The notes under the pieces were generated by a model. The model searched no databases, was not told the origin of the DNA, and saw only the letters and a list, made by a program, of their open reading frames with translations. From assembly GCF_002368335.1 (NCBI RefSeq), contig NZ_AP018288.1, positions 1,579,355-1,643,354 of the forward strand: a stretch of 64,000 nucleotides of DNA. The letters run 5' to 3'. The position numbers were made by a program, and so were the translations under genes. Positions 16,168 to 23,912 of this stretch are shown piece after piece (the stretch's first letter is position 1; every line of letters begins with the position of its first letter). This stretch comes from Nostoc sp. NIES-4103. GTDB lineage: Bacteria > Cyanobacteriota > Cyanobacteriia > Cyanobacteriales > Nostocaceae.

Positions 16168-16200
16168 TCCCACGCTCGGCTTCGCCTGAGTCGTGGGGCT
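16168..16200. mobile_element. Left-end hairpin of TnpB element 1
   Basis: Stem CCCACG-CTC with GAG-T-CGTGGG (one bulge) around a GC-rich loop, between the RHH stop and the truncated DUF5615 gene. Its position suits the left end of the element. Confidence 0.5.
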
Positions 16201-16209
16201 TCTGCCCGT

Positions 16210-16425
16210 TCAAGCTAAATCTAGAACTGTCAAATTTTGCTGAAACGGCAGATTCCGATCCACCGTTATAAATACGTCAAACTCAATTTCAGCTAAACGC
16301 AAAAGTTCTCCATCTTTGATGCCAGCCCAACCCATCTGCGGAACTGTTTTCACTTCATGGAAAGATAACTGCCTTGCCAGTCTTCGGTCAATACACTCGT
16401 CAATCAAAATATTCACACTATGCAA
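16210..16425 (-). CDS. DUF5615 PIN-like toxin, C-terminally truncated
   Basis: 71 residues of the DUF5615 family, PIN-like proteins that are presumed ribonuclease toxins. ILIDECIDRRLARQL gives the first acidic residues, and FDVFITVDRNLPFQQNL carries the conserved VDRNL block. The family normally continues for another 35-45 residues with a hydrophobic strand and helix, but here a stop follows NLTVLDLA right next to the TnpB element end. It overlaps the upstream DUF433 gene by 8 bases, the usual antitoxin-toxin order. The truncation probably inactivates it. Confidence 0.8.
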   Translation of the reverse strand: MHSVNILIDECIDRRLARQLSFHEVKTVPQMGWAGIKDGELLRLAEIEFDVFITVDRNLPFQQNLTVLDLA

Positions 16426-16672
16426 CCAGCTTCAGAATCTGCGCTTGTGCGGCTTCCAGAAAAGCAATCACCTGTTCTCGCTTCACTGTGGGAAATCCCT
16501 CTAGAAAATCATCAATGGACTCTCCCGCCTTCAAATAATCTAGCAGGGTTTGCACAGGTACTCGTGTTCCTGCAAAGACTGGTGTACCACTCATTACATC
16601 TGGCGATACGGTAATGATTGCTGGCTGACTCATCATCCTTTTCTTGAGCGCTGCATTAATAATATCAACCAT
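16418..16672 (-). CDS. DUF433 family antitoxin
   Basis: 84 residues. DUF433 proteins are small winged/HTH-like antitoxins commonly paired with DUF5615. The core ITVSPDVMSGTPVFAGTRVP then LLDYLKAGESIDDFLEGFP is diagnostic. The start may be Met1 (16672) or Met13/Met14; no ribosome site decides. It overlaps the toxin gene by 8 bases, implying translational coupling. Because the partner is truncated, this may be an orphaned antitoxin. Confidence 0.9.
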   Translation of the reverse strand: MVDIINAALKKRMMSQPAIITVSPDVMSGTPVFAGTRVPVQTLLDYLKAGESIDDFLEGFPTVKREQVIAFLEAAQAQILKLVA

Positions 16673-16770
16673 AAATCAAACAGCTGCAATTGCAACTTGA
16701 ACAGCTGCGATCGCCTACGGCGGGCGCAAAAGCGCTATCGCACAATCAAATGGTAAGGGATACAACCAAT

Positions 16771-16795
16771 AAAAAAGCACCCCCTTCAGGGATGC
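16771..16795 (-). terminator. Rho-independent terminator (minus strand)
   Basis: On the minus strand GCATCCC pairs with GGGGTGC (one G-T pair) and is followed by TTTTTT. It lies 35 bases after the stop of the SAP-like gene. Confidence 0.8.
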
Positions 16796-16829
16796 TGTAA
16801 ACAAATGATTAAACGCTTATTTCATAGTG

Positions 16830-17207
16830 CTATTGGCTCAACAGATTAACTACCTCACTCAGGAGTAACTTGACCTTGTATAGGGTGTATAGCCTTTCTT
16901 GATCGTACCTGTCTGGGTACTCCATCCTTTTGCCTTCCTGCGAAATTCTAATTAGCGCTATTTGCTCAGTAGTCGGTTCACTCATCTCATCAAGTGCTTC
17001 CCCAATACTTTGAATACTTCCAAAGCTCGGTGATTTTATTCCTCTGCCTTGTCTAATTTGGTGTAAAGCTAATCCTGGGAATGCCATCAAGGAAGTGATA
17101 TAGCTATTTTTGTACCCTGCATTTCCTGTTGGCTTGATGCTGTATCGTAAGCACAACGCTTTTAACTCTTGAAGCGTCATCGCTTCAAGTTCTGAACGTC
17201 TAAACAT
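16830..17207 (-). CDS. SAP-like domain hypothetical protein
   Basis: 125 residues from the ATG at 17207. An upstream in-frame start at 17273 would run through a perfect 10-base inverted repeat and add unrelated residues. The N-terminus MTLQELKALCLRYSIKPTGNAGYKNSYITSLM resembles a SAP/HeH helix-extension-helix module, which in other proteins binds DNA. The remainder, with GSIQSIGEALDEMSEPTTEQ and a basic helical tail, is unknown. It is divergent from a small RHH-like gene and ends at a clear terminator. The pairing suggests plasmid- or phage-derived regulation; inference. Confidence 0.6.
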   Translation of the reverse strand: MFRRSELEAMTLQELKALCLRYSIKPTGNAGYKNSYITSLMAFPGLALHQIRQGRGIKSPSFGSIQSIGEALDEMSEPTTEQIALIRISQEGKRMEYPDRYDQERLYTLYKVKLLLSEVVNLLSQ

Positions 17208-17239
17208 ACAATAGAATTGCCTCTTGATAAAAGACGGTA

Positions 17240-17276
17240 TCGGTGGGTAACAACTTTCCACGGATGTACCCACCGA
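17240..17276. promoter_or_regulatory. Perfect 10-base inverted repeat between divergent small genes
   Basis: TCGGTGGGTA (17240-17249) and TACCCACCGA (17267-17276) with a 17-base spacer, upstream of both the SAP-like gene (minus) and the RHH-like gene (plus). Candidate operator. Confidence 0.5.
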
Positions 17277-17335
17277 TTTAAAAATTTTATTCTAATGGTT
17301 TCATTAGTATCGAATATTATTTATATTTCTCAACA

Positions 17336-17527
17336 ATGCCTAATCCTAAAGGTAATCCACAAAATTTTGAACCAGCACAACCAAAGGGAGAAAAACCATT
17401 CACCGACCAATTAAGCTTTAGAGTCACTAAGGAAATGAAACAAGAAGTCAAAGCACATGACGATCCCGCCGACTTTTGTAGACGCGCAATTCAGAAAGCG
17501 CTAGATGAAGAAAAGGGAAATAGGTAG
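17336..17527 (+). CDS. Small RHH-like protein
   Basis: 63 residues. A Pro/Lys-rich N-terminal arm (MPNPKGNPQNFEPAQPKGEK) is followed by LSFRVTKEMKQEVKAHDD and FCRRAIQKALDEE, a strand-helix-helix pattern like ribbon-helix-helix DNA-binding proteins. Divergent from the SAP-like gene with an inverted repeat between them. No strong Shine-Dalgarno is seen. Role unknown; DNA binding inferred. Confidence 0.65.
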   Translation: MPNPKGNPQNFEPAQPKGEKPFTDQLSFRVTKEMKQEVKAHDDPADFCRRAIQKALDEEKGNR

Positions 17528-17606
17528 ACGTAAGCTGTATCTCCAAGCATATCCACTACCCTTGTGAACTACTAATTAATCAGCAAGGCGCTCTTTGAAT
17601 TTGTTT

Positions 17607-17750
17607 AGGACTTACGCAAGCGTCATATCTTTTGGGCTTGGGTTGTCAACTGTCAAGAGTCAATAGTCCAAAAAACCTTGATTTTTGACCCTTGACTTTT
17701 GACTATTGACTGCGATCGCAGAAAATATGTGTGCCATTTGCGTAAGTCCT
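17607..17750. mobile_element. MITE-like element, 144 bp with 13-base terminal inverted repeats
   Basis: Perfect ends AGGACTTACGCAA (17607-17619) and TTGCGTAAGTCCT (17738-17750). The interior holds TTGACnn-type heptamers and a HIP1 site, with no coding capacity. A typical non-autonomous element mobilised in trans. The frame at 17755-17884 next to it may be a gene remnant but has no recognisable domain. Confidence 0.85.
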
Positions 17751-17982
17751 GTTTGTTAACTGACATTACCAAACTCCTGAAGCGAAAAGACTTCAAAGAA
17801 ACTGAAGTGCTTCACTACCAAGCCTTTGAAGAGATGTATGCTAGAATTGGACAGTCACGAAGTTACCGTGCCAAGCTTGTATGAAAAGCCTCTAATTGCA
17901 TACAGAGTTTAGCGTTACCGTTACAAAGGATTTTTAATTTTTAATTCCCAAAACGGTACTAGCCTAGCAAAATATTAAAGAT

Positions 17983-19038
17983 ATGAAAAAAGTCGTAGTT
18001 GGTCTTTCTGGTGGCGTTGACAGTTCTACCGCCGCTGCTATCCTACATAATCAGGGTGCCGAAGTGATTGGTTTAACCCTTTGGCTGATGAAAGGCAAAG
18101 GACAATGTTGCTCTGAGGGGATGATCGACGCGGCTTATATCTGTGAACAATTGGGGATTCCCCATCAGGTTGTGGATATTCGAGATGTCTTTCAGACAAA
18201 TATTGTTGATTATTTGGTAGCTGGTTATAGCGCGGGAATTACGCCTTTGCCTTGCTCCCAGTGCAATAAAACAGTCAAATTTGGGCCAATGGTACAATAT
18301 GCCCGTGAACAACTGGGATGCGATCGCATTGCTACGGGTCATTATGCCCAAATTCGCTATGATGAAGCTACTAGGCGTTACCAGTTGTTAAGAGCAGTTG
18401 ACCGCAACAAAGACCAGTCATACTTCCTCTATGATTTGTCTCAGGATTTACTAGGCGCTTCCGTGTTTCCTCTGGGAGAACTGCAAAAAGCGGACACCCG
18501 CCGCATCGCTGCTGAATACGGACTCAAAACCGCTGATAAGCCAGAAAGTCAAGACTTGTGCTTAGTGGAAAGTAACGGTTCTATGCGGGCATTTCTGGAT
18601 AAGTATCTTGCCCCCAAAAAAGGCGATATTGTGGATACCACAGGCAAAGTTTTAGGACAGCATGATGGTATCCATCACTACACCATTGGACAGCGTAAAG
18701 GATTGGGTGTTGCTGCCGCTGAACCGCTGTATGTGATTGAATTAGATGCAGTCAATAACAAAGTGATAGTAGGCGATCGCACCAAGGCAACCCAACCAGA
18801 ATGTACAGTCAGTCAGGTAAACTGGGTTTCCATAGCTGAACCATCAACCCCAATTCATGCCGAAGTGCAAGTTCGTTACCGTTCTGTCCCTGTACCAGTG
18901 ACAGTTATACCTCTGGAAAACTCCCGTGTACGTCTGGTGTTTGATGAACCCCAGTTCAGCATCACTCCCGGACAAGCTGCGGTGTGGTACGACGGGGATA
19001 AAGTATTGGGTGGCGGCATTATTGAACAATTTAGTTAG
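17983..19038 (+). CDS. mnmA: tRNA 2-thiouridine(34) synthase MnmA
   Basis: 351 residues, full length. It thiolates uridine 34 of Glu, Gln and Lys tRNAs with ATP and a persulfide donor. The PP-loop VGLSGGVDSSTAA is at 6-18. The catalytic cysteines are in LPCSQCNKTVKFG (about 92-104) and SQDLCLVESNG (about 190-200). DRNKDQSYFLY and IGQRKGLGV are further family blocks, and the C-terminal barrel ends FSITPGQAAVWYDGDKVLGGG. The second Cys is in the usual position for a disulfide-using MnmA. It is monocistronic with a strong terminator downstream. Confidence 0.97.
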   Translation: MKKVVVGLSGGVDSSTAAAILHNQGAEVIGLTLWLMKGKGQCCSEGMIDAAYICEQLGIPHQVVDIRDVFQTNIVDYLVAGYSAGITPLPCSQCNKTVKFGPMVQYAREQLGCDRIATGHYAQIRYDEATRRYQLLRAVDRNKDQSYFLYDLSQDLLGASVFPLGELQKADTRRIAAEYGLKTADKPESQDLCLVESNGSMRAFLDKYLAPKKGDIVDTTGKVLGQHDGIHHYTIGQRKGLGVAAAEPLYVIELDAVNNKVIVGDRTKATQPECTVSQVNWVSIAEPSTPIHAEVQVRYRSVPVPVTVIPLENSRVRLVFDEPQFSITPGQAAVWYDGDKVLGGGIIEQFS

Positions 19039-19093
19039 CGATCGTCGATTGTTAATGTAGAGACTGACTGTAGAAAGAATGCCAATTTTACAG

Positions 19094-19125
19094 TCCCTTT
19101 CCCAATCTTGGGAAAGGGATTTATC
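19094..19125 (+). terminator. Rho-independent terminator of mnmA
   Basis: Perfect 11-base arms TCCCTTTCCCA (19094-19104) and TGGGAAAGGGA (19109-19119) with a 4-base loop, then a T-rich stretch. Confidence 0.85.
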
Positions 19126-19154
19126 TTGATTAATATCAAGTTCGTTTGATTAGT

Positions 19155-19261
19155 TATAGCCGTCGCCATTAGTGTTAGGACATCAACAGATAATAAAACC
19201 TAGACACAAAAAGACTTTTCACCCAGTCCCCAGTCCCTAGTCCCCAGTCCCCAGCTATATA
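19155..19261. repeat. Dispersed repeat element, copy 2
   Basis: Same element as 11467-11572: TATAGC at the left, GCTATA at the right, a shared core beginning GTTAGGACATCAACAGAT, and a CAGTCCC/TAGTCCC heptamer array at 19224-19251. Confidence 0.75.
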
Positions 19262-19342
19262 AAAAGTCCGCAACGAAGTTAGTCCAAAATAACACCAATC
19301 AACGCTGACTGAGAGAATAACGTAAATTACACTGAGTACAGG

Positions 19343-19633
19343 TTAACGAACAATTGTTTGATGATACCAGCGGCGGAATAATAAAGTTGGTTTATCTGTG
19401 GGTACATGGCATTCTTCAGCCATCGTAGGGATTTCACCCATTTGAGATTCAACTACTACTCGGTCTTCTACCAACGGTTTAATGAATTCTTGGGCTGCAA
19501 ATTGTTGAGTTTGAGCATCCATTCCTTCCGCCATTTGTAGAATTATCGTGCATTGGGTCTGATACTCATTGATCGGGACAGCAAAGAAATGTTCTCGCTT
19601 TACCCGAAAACCAATATCATCAAACTTGATCAC
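19343..19633 (-). pseudogene. C-terminal fragment of a Rieske-type oxygenase
   Basis: 96 residues that resemble only the C-terminal end of the vanillate monooxygenase / pheophorbide-oxygenase-like Rieske oxygenases: FFAVPINEYQTQCTII, VVVESQMGEIP and a final LLFRRWYHQ. The N-terminal Rieske [2Fe-2S] domain and mononuclear iron ligands are absent. The apparent start is GTG, two bases after the stop of a small secreted protein. Probably a relic; the family call is by resemblance, not proven. Confidence 0.5.
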
Positions 19634-19635
19634 AA

Positions 19636-19830
19636 CTAAATTCGGTTGATAGCAACATCTGAGATCGTGTTTGCTTGTTTTGCTGAAGCCTGAACTGAGG
19701 AAGCAAAGTTAGAAGACAAGCAAGCTTGAGAAGGAAGGATTGAAAAAATATTAATTAACGCGATTCCTGCAAAAACTTGTAAAGCGATCGCTAAACTTGT
19801 GGTGCTGATGGTCAATAGCTGGAATTTCAT
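19636..19830 (-). CDS. Small secreted hypothetical protein
   Basis: 64 residues with a clear signal-peptide-like N-terminus (LLTISTTSLAIALQVFAGIALI). The remainder is Ser/Ala/Asn-rich. Family unknown. It may be the 5' part of a broken gene, since an oxygenase fragment begins two bases after its stop. Confidence 0.4.
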   Translation of the reverse strand: MKFQLLTISTTSLAIALQVFAGIALINIFSILPSQACLSSNFASSVQASAKQANTISDVAINRI

Positions 19831-19880
19831 GGCTTAATTTTGCAATAAATGATCAACAATAAGAAACTTTTAACGATAGG

Positions 19881-20208
19881 TGAGTTCGATGACCTCTCCC
19901 TCCCGACCTCCCTCTTTTAAAAGGCGAGGGAGGAGGAACGAAAAAATAAGGGTTTTATTCGAATGGCACTAAGTTTAGTTTTATCTGTTGAGGCAAGCTG
20001 GGGGAGCTGGGGAAGCGCTCTTGTGCTGGGGGAGACAAAGACATCAATACATTACCGTAGTGCAAAGTCATAAAAAATACTCTTTTCTCCCCCAGCCTCC
20101 CCAGCCTCCCCAGCCTCCCCAGCTTTTCTTAGTGACATTCGGTTTTATTCCCCTCTCCTACAAGTAGAGGGGCCGGGGGAGAGGTTAAAACAGCCCTTGT
20201 CGAACTCA
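19881..20208. repeat. Inverted-end repeat region, second copy of the TGAGTTCGA ends
   Basis: Bounded by TGAGTTCGA (19881-19889) and TCGAACTCA (20200-20208), the ends also found at 11577 and 11769. The interior has palindromic CTCCCTC/GAGGGAG blocks and a nine-base tandem repeat AGCCTCCCC (three copies, 20094-20120). No gene. Confidence 0.65.
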
Positions 20209-20224
20209 CGTTAACGACAGACGA

Positions 20225-20677
20225 TTACAGCAAATAGTTCAAATCAATCTGAATGGTACTTTCTTTGGCAACAAAAATGGCAGTATCTTGAAAGCTTGGC
20301 GCACCTATGCCAATCTTGGGATTACGTGAAAATCCAAAACCTTCTTTTGGAATGCCCAAAAAGCCTGTGTTCAGCTTGCCATCATCGTTAGCATCGTGGA
20401 TGACTGCAACCGCGTAATTACCTGGTGCTAGTTGATCAAATGTTGCAGAAATGGATGCTTCTTTCGCTGCAACGCAACGAGAAGCGATCGCACGATCACT
20501 CCGATTGGGAAAGCCTTGCTCATTGGAGAACAAACTAAAGCATAAAGTTCCTTTTTGGTTCCTCAATCCTTTAATTTCCACAGTTAAACGACTATTGAAA
20601 GCTGCATTTGCAGACGAAGACATCATCCATCCTCCTAACATCGATATCAGCAACAAGTGAATAGCTCGTCCTTTCAT
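20225..20677 (-). CDS. Secreted DUF2141 family protein
   Basis: 150 residues. Signal peptide 1-25 (LLLISMLGGWMMSSSANA). The DUF2141 beta-sandwich follows: LTVEIKGLRNQKGTLCFSLF, then FDQLAPGNYAVAVIHDANDDGKLNTGFLGIPKEGFGFS, whose Asp/Asn-rich HDANDDGK turn is the family hallmark and may bind calcium. Function of the family is unknown; it is periplasmic or outer membrane in location. The gene stands alone. The start is the first Met before the signal peptide. Confidence 0.9.
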   Translation of the reverse strand: MKGRAIHLLLISMLGGWMMSSSANAAFNSRLTVEIKGLRNQKGTLCFSLFSNEQGFPNRSDRAIASRCVAAKEASISATFDQLAPGNYAVAVIHDANDDGKLNTGFLGIPKEGFGFSRNPKIGIGAPSFQDTAIFVAKESTIQIDLNYLL

Positions 20678-21042
20678 TCTTATTTTTGTGTAAACAATTT
20701 CAGATTTGCTGAGATTGGTTTAAACAAACTCAGTCGTTACTAATTAAGTAACTGTCTTCCAATCTTGATCATCCGAGCAGCGATGTTCAGATTCCGGTTA
20801 TCATGCTTGACCAGCAAGGTTGTGCAAGTTTGTTGCATTTTGGGTTTGTTTTCAAACAGTGCATTGAAATTCTGATTTTTGCTTGTGCTGCCGTTATTAC
20901 CTGAGCATTAATATATCTATGAATAAAAGATGACAACAGTTCTAAAATGCACGCAAAAACATGACCCAGGTCACGGTTTTAGGTGAAGATAGGTGCAGTA
21001 TAGTCTTAGTAAACAGGACTCACGTAAATCTCCTTTTTCAAG
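20678..21042. promoter_or_regulatory. Divergent intergenic region with a TGACC-CA-GGTCA palindrome
   Basis: 365 bases between divergent genes. The only notable site is a 12-base inverted repeat TGACCCAGGTCA at 20962-20973, about 70 bases before the histidine kinase start; it could be a regulator site. No small gene is supported. Confidence 0.4.
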
Positions 21043-22185
21043 ATGGTGTTTCTGAGGTCGCTTCCCCAAACATTCCGGTCGTTGGAGTGGATTTTTCTCA
21101 CTGCTCATTTAGGAATGTGGCTGAGTGTTCCCGGGTATAACCTGCCTAAAGTCCTTGGTTTGTGTGGTTGCTTCTTCTTGCTCAGTTGGATCTATCCGGT
21201 TCGCCGCCCTCAATGGCAACGTTTGTTTTACGTGGTGCTGGCACTGTGTATACTTATTGTCGCCAGATTTCAGGGTATGGATCTGCCTTTGTTTGTGTTC
21301 ATTTATTTCGCCAAGAGTTATTTTCTGCTGGGACAGCCCTTAACAATCACACTCATAGGCATCATGGCTATTCCTTGGACAATCAGCAAGTATGCGATTG
21401 ATGTTGATCAATTTCAACAGCACATTCAGTCTGATACCCTTGGCTTAAACCCTAGCAACCCGCTCAGGTTTGGCATTTTTACGTTAGCGATCTACGTTGC
21501 TGCTAGTTTTTTCACGGTTATGGTAACGGGAATAATTGTCAGGGAGCAAAAAAATCATCAAAAAATTGAAGAACTTTCAGAGCAGGTTGAATCCCTTGTA
21601 GCAGCGTTAGAACGCACCCGAATTGCACGGGAAATTCATGATTCATTGGGACATACGCTCACCGATCTGGATACTCAACTAGCTGTAGCACAAACTCTGC
21701 GATCGCATGACCCAAACCAAGCTTTTCAAGCCGTTGATACTGCCAAATTTCTTGCCAGACAATGTATTGAAGATGTCAGTCAAGCATTAAGTCGGATGCG
21801 CCAATCTGACTTTGACCTCAACCAAGCATTAGTTGCCTTGCTAGAACAATTGCGGCAGACCTCAACCTTACAAGTACAGTGGAAAGTCAATTTACCAGTC
21901 CTTCCTGTATATCAAAGCTATCAAATTTACTGCATTGTCAAGGAAGGATTGATGAATGTACAAAAACACGCACAAGCATCTCAAATTAGTTTTTTTGCAC
22001 AACAAACCACCGAAGGCATCATCTTGGAGTTAAAAGACGATGGGGTTGGCTTTGAGCGAAAGGCATTTTATCCGGGTTTTGGGCTTCAGGGTATGATTGA
22101 GCGGGTTCAATTACTAGGGGGTCAACTCGACATTCAAACCGCCAAGGCTCAAGGGACTGAAATTTACGTGAGACTGCCGTTATGA
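21043..22185 (+). CDS. Membrane sensor histidine kinase, NarL/DesK (HisKA_3) type
   Basis: 380 residues. About five hydrophobic helices lie within 15-190 (e.g. VLGLCGCFFLLSWIYPV and FGIFTLAIYVAASFFTVMV), then a short coiled linker and a HisKA_3 dimerisation domain with RIAREIHDSLGHTLTDLD; His in REIHDS is the phosphoacceptor. The ATPase domain has KEGLMNVQKHAQA (N box), DDGVGF (G1) and GFGLQGM (G2). It has no separate periplasmic domain, so it probably senses something in or at the membrane. It overlaps the response regulator gene by four bases (ATGA), so the two are co-translated. Confidence 0.93.
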   Translation: MVFLRSLPQTFRSLEWIFLTAHLGMWLSVPGYNLPKVLGLCGCFFLLSWIYPVRRPQWQRLFYVVLALCILIVARFQGMDLPLFVFIYFAKSYFLLGQPLTITLIGIMAIPWTISKYAIDVDQFQQHIQSDTLGLNPSNPLRFGIFTLAIYVAASFFTVMVTGIIVREQKNHQKIEELSEQVESLVAALERTRIAREIHDSLGHTLTDLDTQLAVAQTLRSHDPNQAFQAVDTAKFLARQCIEDVSQALSRMRQSDFDLNQALVALLEQLRQTSTLQVQWKVNLPVLPVYQSYQIYCIVKEGLMNVQKHAQASQISFFAQQTTEGIILELKDDGVGFERKAFYPGFGLQGMIERVQLLGGQLDIQTAKAQGTEIYVRLPL

Positions 22186-22808
22186 TTAGCCTGTTGCTTG
22201 TGGATGACCAAAACTTGTTTCGACAAGGACTTGCTACGATGCTTTCGGTAGAGGCAGATTTAGAAATTGTGGGACAAGCAAGCAACGGGCAAGAAGCCAT
22301 CCACGCAGCGAAAATGTTACAGCCACAGGTAATTCTCATGGATGTACGAATGCCCATGTGTGATGGAGTACAAGCGACTCGTGAAATTCATCAATACTAT
22401 CCGTGGATTCGGATTTTGGTGCTGACCACCTTTGATGATGATGAATATATCCTACAATCCCTGCAAGCGGGTGCATTGGGATATCTGCTCAAGCGCACAC
22501 CGGCTCCTGAGATTGCAGCTGCCATTCGTTCTGTAGCGCAAGGCTACAGCCAACTCGGCCCGACGATCGCACCGAAAGCCTTTTCACAACTGAAGTCTTT
22601 GAGTAGCGATCGCCTCCCTAATTCACTCAGCAAACGCGAAGTTGAGGTGTTGAAACTGGTGGGTGAGGGCAAGAACAACCAAGAAATCGCTCTGGAACTG
22701 TATCTTAGCGAAGGTACCGTCAAAAATCATGTCACTCAAATTTTGAGTAAGTTAGAGATGCGCGATCGCATTGCGGCAGCACTATGGGCGCAGCGAAATC
22801 TGCTCTAG
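22182..22808 (+). CDS. NarL/LuxR-type response regulator
   Basis: 208 residues. The receiver domain (1-120) has the acidic pair in LLLVDDQ, the phosphoacceptor Asp in VILMDVRMP and the Lys in YLLKRTP. The LuxR-type HTH (about 145-205) has LSKREVEVLKLVGEGKNNQE and GTVKNHVTQILSKLEMRDR. It is the partner of the overlapping kinase. Its targets are unknown; no efflux or lipid gene is directly attached. It converges with the MarR-family gene. Confidence 0.95.
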   Translation: MISLLLVDDQNLFRQGLATMLSVEADLEIVGQASNGQEAIHAAKMLQPQVILMDVRMPMCDGVQATREIHQYYPWIRILVLTTFDDDEYILQSLQAGALGYLLKRTPAPEIAAAIRSVAQGYSQLGPTIAPKAFSQLKSLSSDRLPNSLSKREVEVLKLVGEGKNNQEIALELYLSEGTVKNHVTQILSKLEMRDRIAAALWAQRNLL

Positions 22809-22848
22809 CAAAATAGATAGAGAAATGGTCTAACATTATTCTCAACTG

Positions 22849-23352
22849 CTACTCCTCGAACGAAACTAAGAGCTTACGAAGTAAATCAGCTAGGGTTTTA
22901 TGTTCTGATTCTTCTAAAACGCTAAGGATACGATGTTCATTCCTAACATGAGCTTCAACAGCTTTTTCAATCACGTTAAAGCCTTTATCAGTTAACTGAA
23001 TCAGCGTTCCCCGACGATCACTTGAATCAGGAATGCGCTTGACGAGTTCAGATTGCTCTAAGCGATCAATGCGATGTGTCATTGTACCGGATGAAACCAT
23101 TAGTGTATTAAACAACTCAGTTGGTGAAAGCTGATACGGCTGACCAGAACGACGTAACGCAGCCAATACATCAAATTCTCCAACATTTAAGCCAAATTCT
23201 GAAAACGTCTGTTGGAGCGATCGTTCTAAGTACTTGGCTAACCGCCCTATCCGTCCAATGATGCCCATCGGCGAAACATCTAAATCAGGACGCTCTCGCT
23301 GCCATTGCATCAAAATTTTATCGACTGGATCAAACTCCATTGTGCTACCCAC
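22849..23352 (-). CDS. MarR family transcriptional regulator
   Basis: 167 residues. The winged helix has LNVGEFDVLAALRRSGQPYQLSPTEL, the recognition region LMVSSGTMTHRIDRLEQ and the wing DSSDRRGTLIQLTDKG, all typical of MarR. It is divergent from a small DMT-type transporter gene; 104 bases between them contain three TATCTTGATAT-like sites and a 10-base palindrome, so it probably represses both itself and the transporter in response to a small ligand. That link is inferred from layout. Confidence 0.93.
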   Translation of the reverse strand: MGSTMEFDPVDKILMQWQRERPDLDVSPMGIIGRIGRLAKYLERSLQQTFSEFGLNVGEFDVLAALRRSGQPYQLSPTELFNTLMVSSGTMTHRIDRLEQSELVKRIPDSSDRRGTLIQLTDKGFNVIEKAVEAHVRNEHRILSVLEESEHKTLADLLRKLLVSFEE

Positions 23353-23376
23353 TCATCTAAGTTTCTTAATAGTAAG

Positions 23377-23435
23377 TATCTTGATATCAAATTAATTGCT
23401 ATAATCTTGATATTAAGTATCTTAGCTTCAAGATA
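23377..23435. promoter_or_regulatory. Repeated MarR-type operator candidates
   Basis: TTGATATCAA palindrome (23381-23390), a second ATCTTGATAT at 23404-23413 and TATCTT/AAGATA arms at 23418-23435, all sharing the TATCTTGA core. They lie in the divergent promoter between the MarR gene and the transporter gene. Confidence 0.6.
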
Positions 23436-23456
23436 AACTAAACGCGAGGTTTTAAG

Positions 23457-23912
23457 ATGAATGGACGCACGATTTATTTGTTAGCGGCACTCGCTGGCGG
23501 CGCTATTTTACCTGTTCAAGTCGCCCTTAACACCTTGCTGCGACGCTATATTGGTGAACCGATGCAGGTTACGTTCGTTTCCTACCTTGCAGGTACGTTA
23601 GCATCGCTCATTATCTGCTTATTGGCCCGGTATCCATTTCCTGCTTGGACTTTGCTAGAGCAAACTTCTTGGTGGATGTGGATTGGCGGCTGTTTAGGCA
23701 CTTTGTATGTTTGGTCAACCATTTTCGCCACACCCAAGATTGGAGCCGCTCTTGCACTTGCACTCACGATCGCAGGTCAGATGATCGCAGCACTTTTCCT
23801 CGATCATTACGGTGGACTTGGGCTTACTAAGTATGCGGCAAGTCCAACACGCATTGCAGGAGTTGTCTTGGTGGTTTTGGGCGTTTCCTTAGTTGCTTAT
23901 GCAAAGCGTTAG
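23457..23912 (+). CDS. Small DMT-type transporter (YdcZ/DUF606 family)
   Basis: 151 residues, all membrane: four to five helices, starting LLAALAGGAILPVQVALNTLLRR and including the family blocks VTFVSYLAGTLASL, MWIGGCLGTLYVWSTIFATP and IAGVVLVVLGV. These half-size drug/metabolite transporter proteins probably act as dimers and move small molecules outward. The GAGG upstream supports the ATG. Divergent from a MarR gene across operator-like repeats, so probably inducible. Substrate unknown. Confidence 0.9.
   Translation: MNGRTIYLLAALAGGAILPVQVALNTLLRRYIGEPMQVTFVSYLAGTLASLIICLLARYPFPAWTLLEQTSWWMWIGGCLGTLYVWSTIFATPKIGAALALALTIAGQMIAALFLDHYGGLGLTKYAASPTRIAGVVLVVLGVSLVAYAKR

Noticed and set aside
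17699..17884. 61-residue frame after the MITE
   Set aside because: Starts inside the MITE end; the part after 17755 could be a gene tail but matches nothing I recognise.
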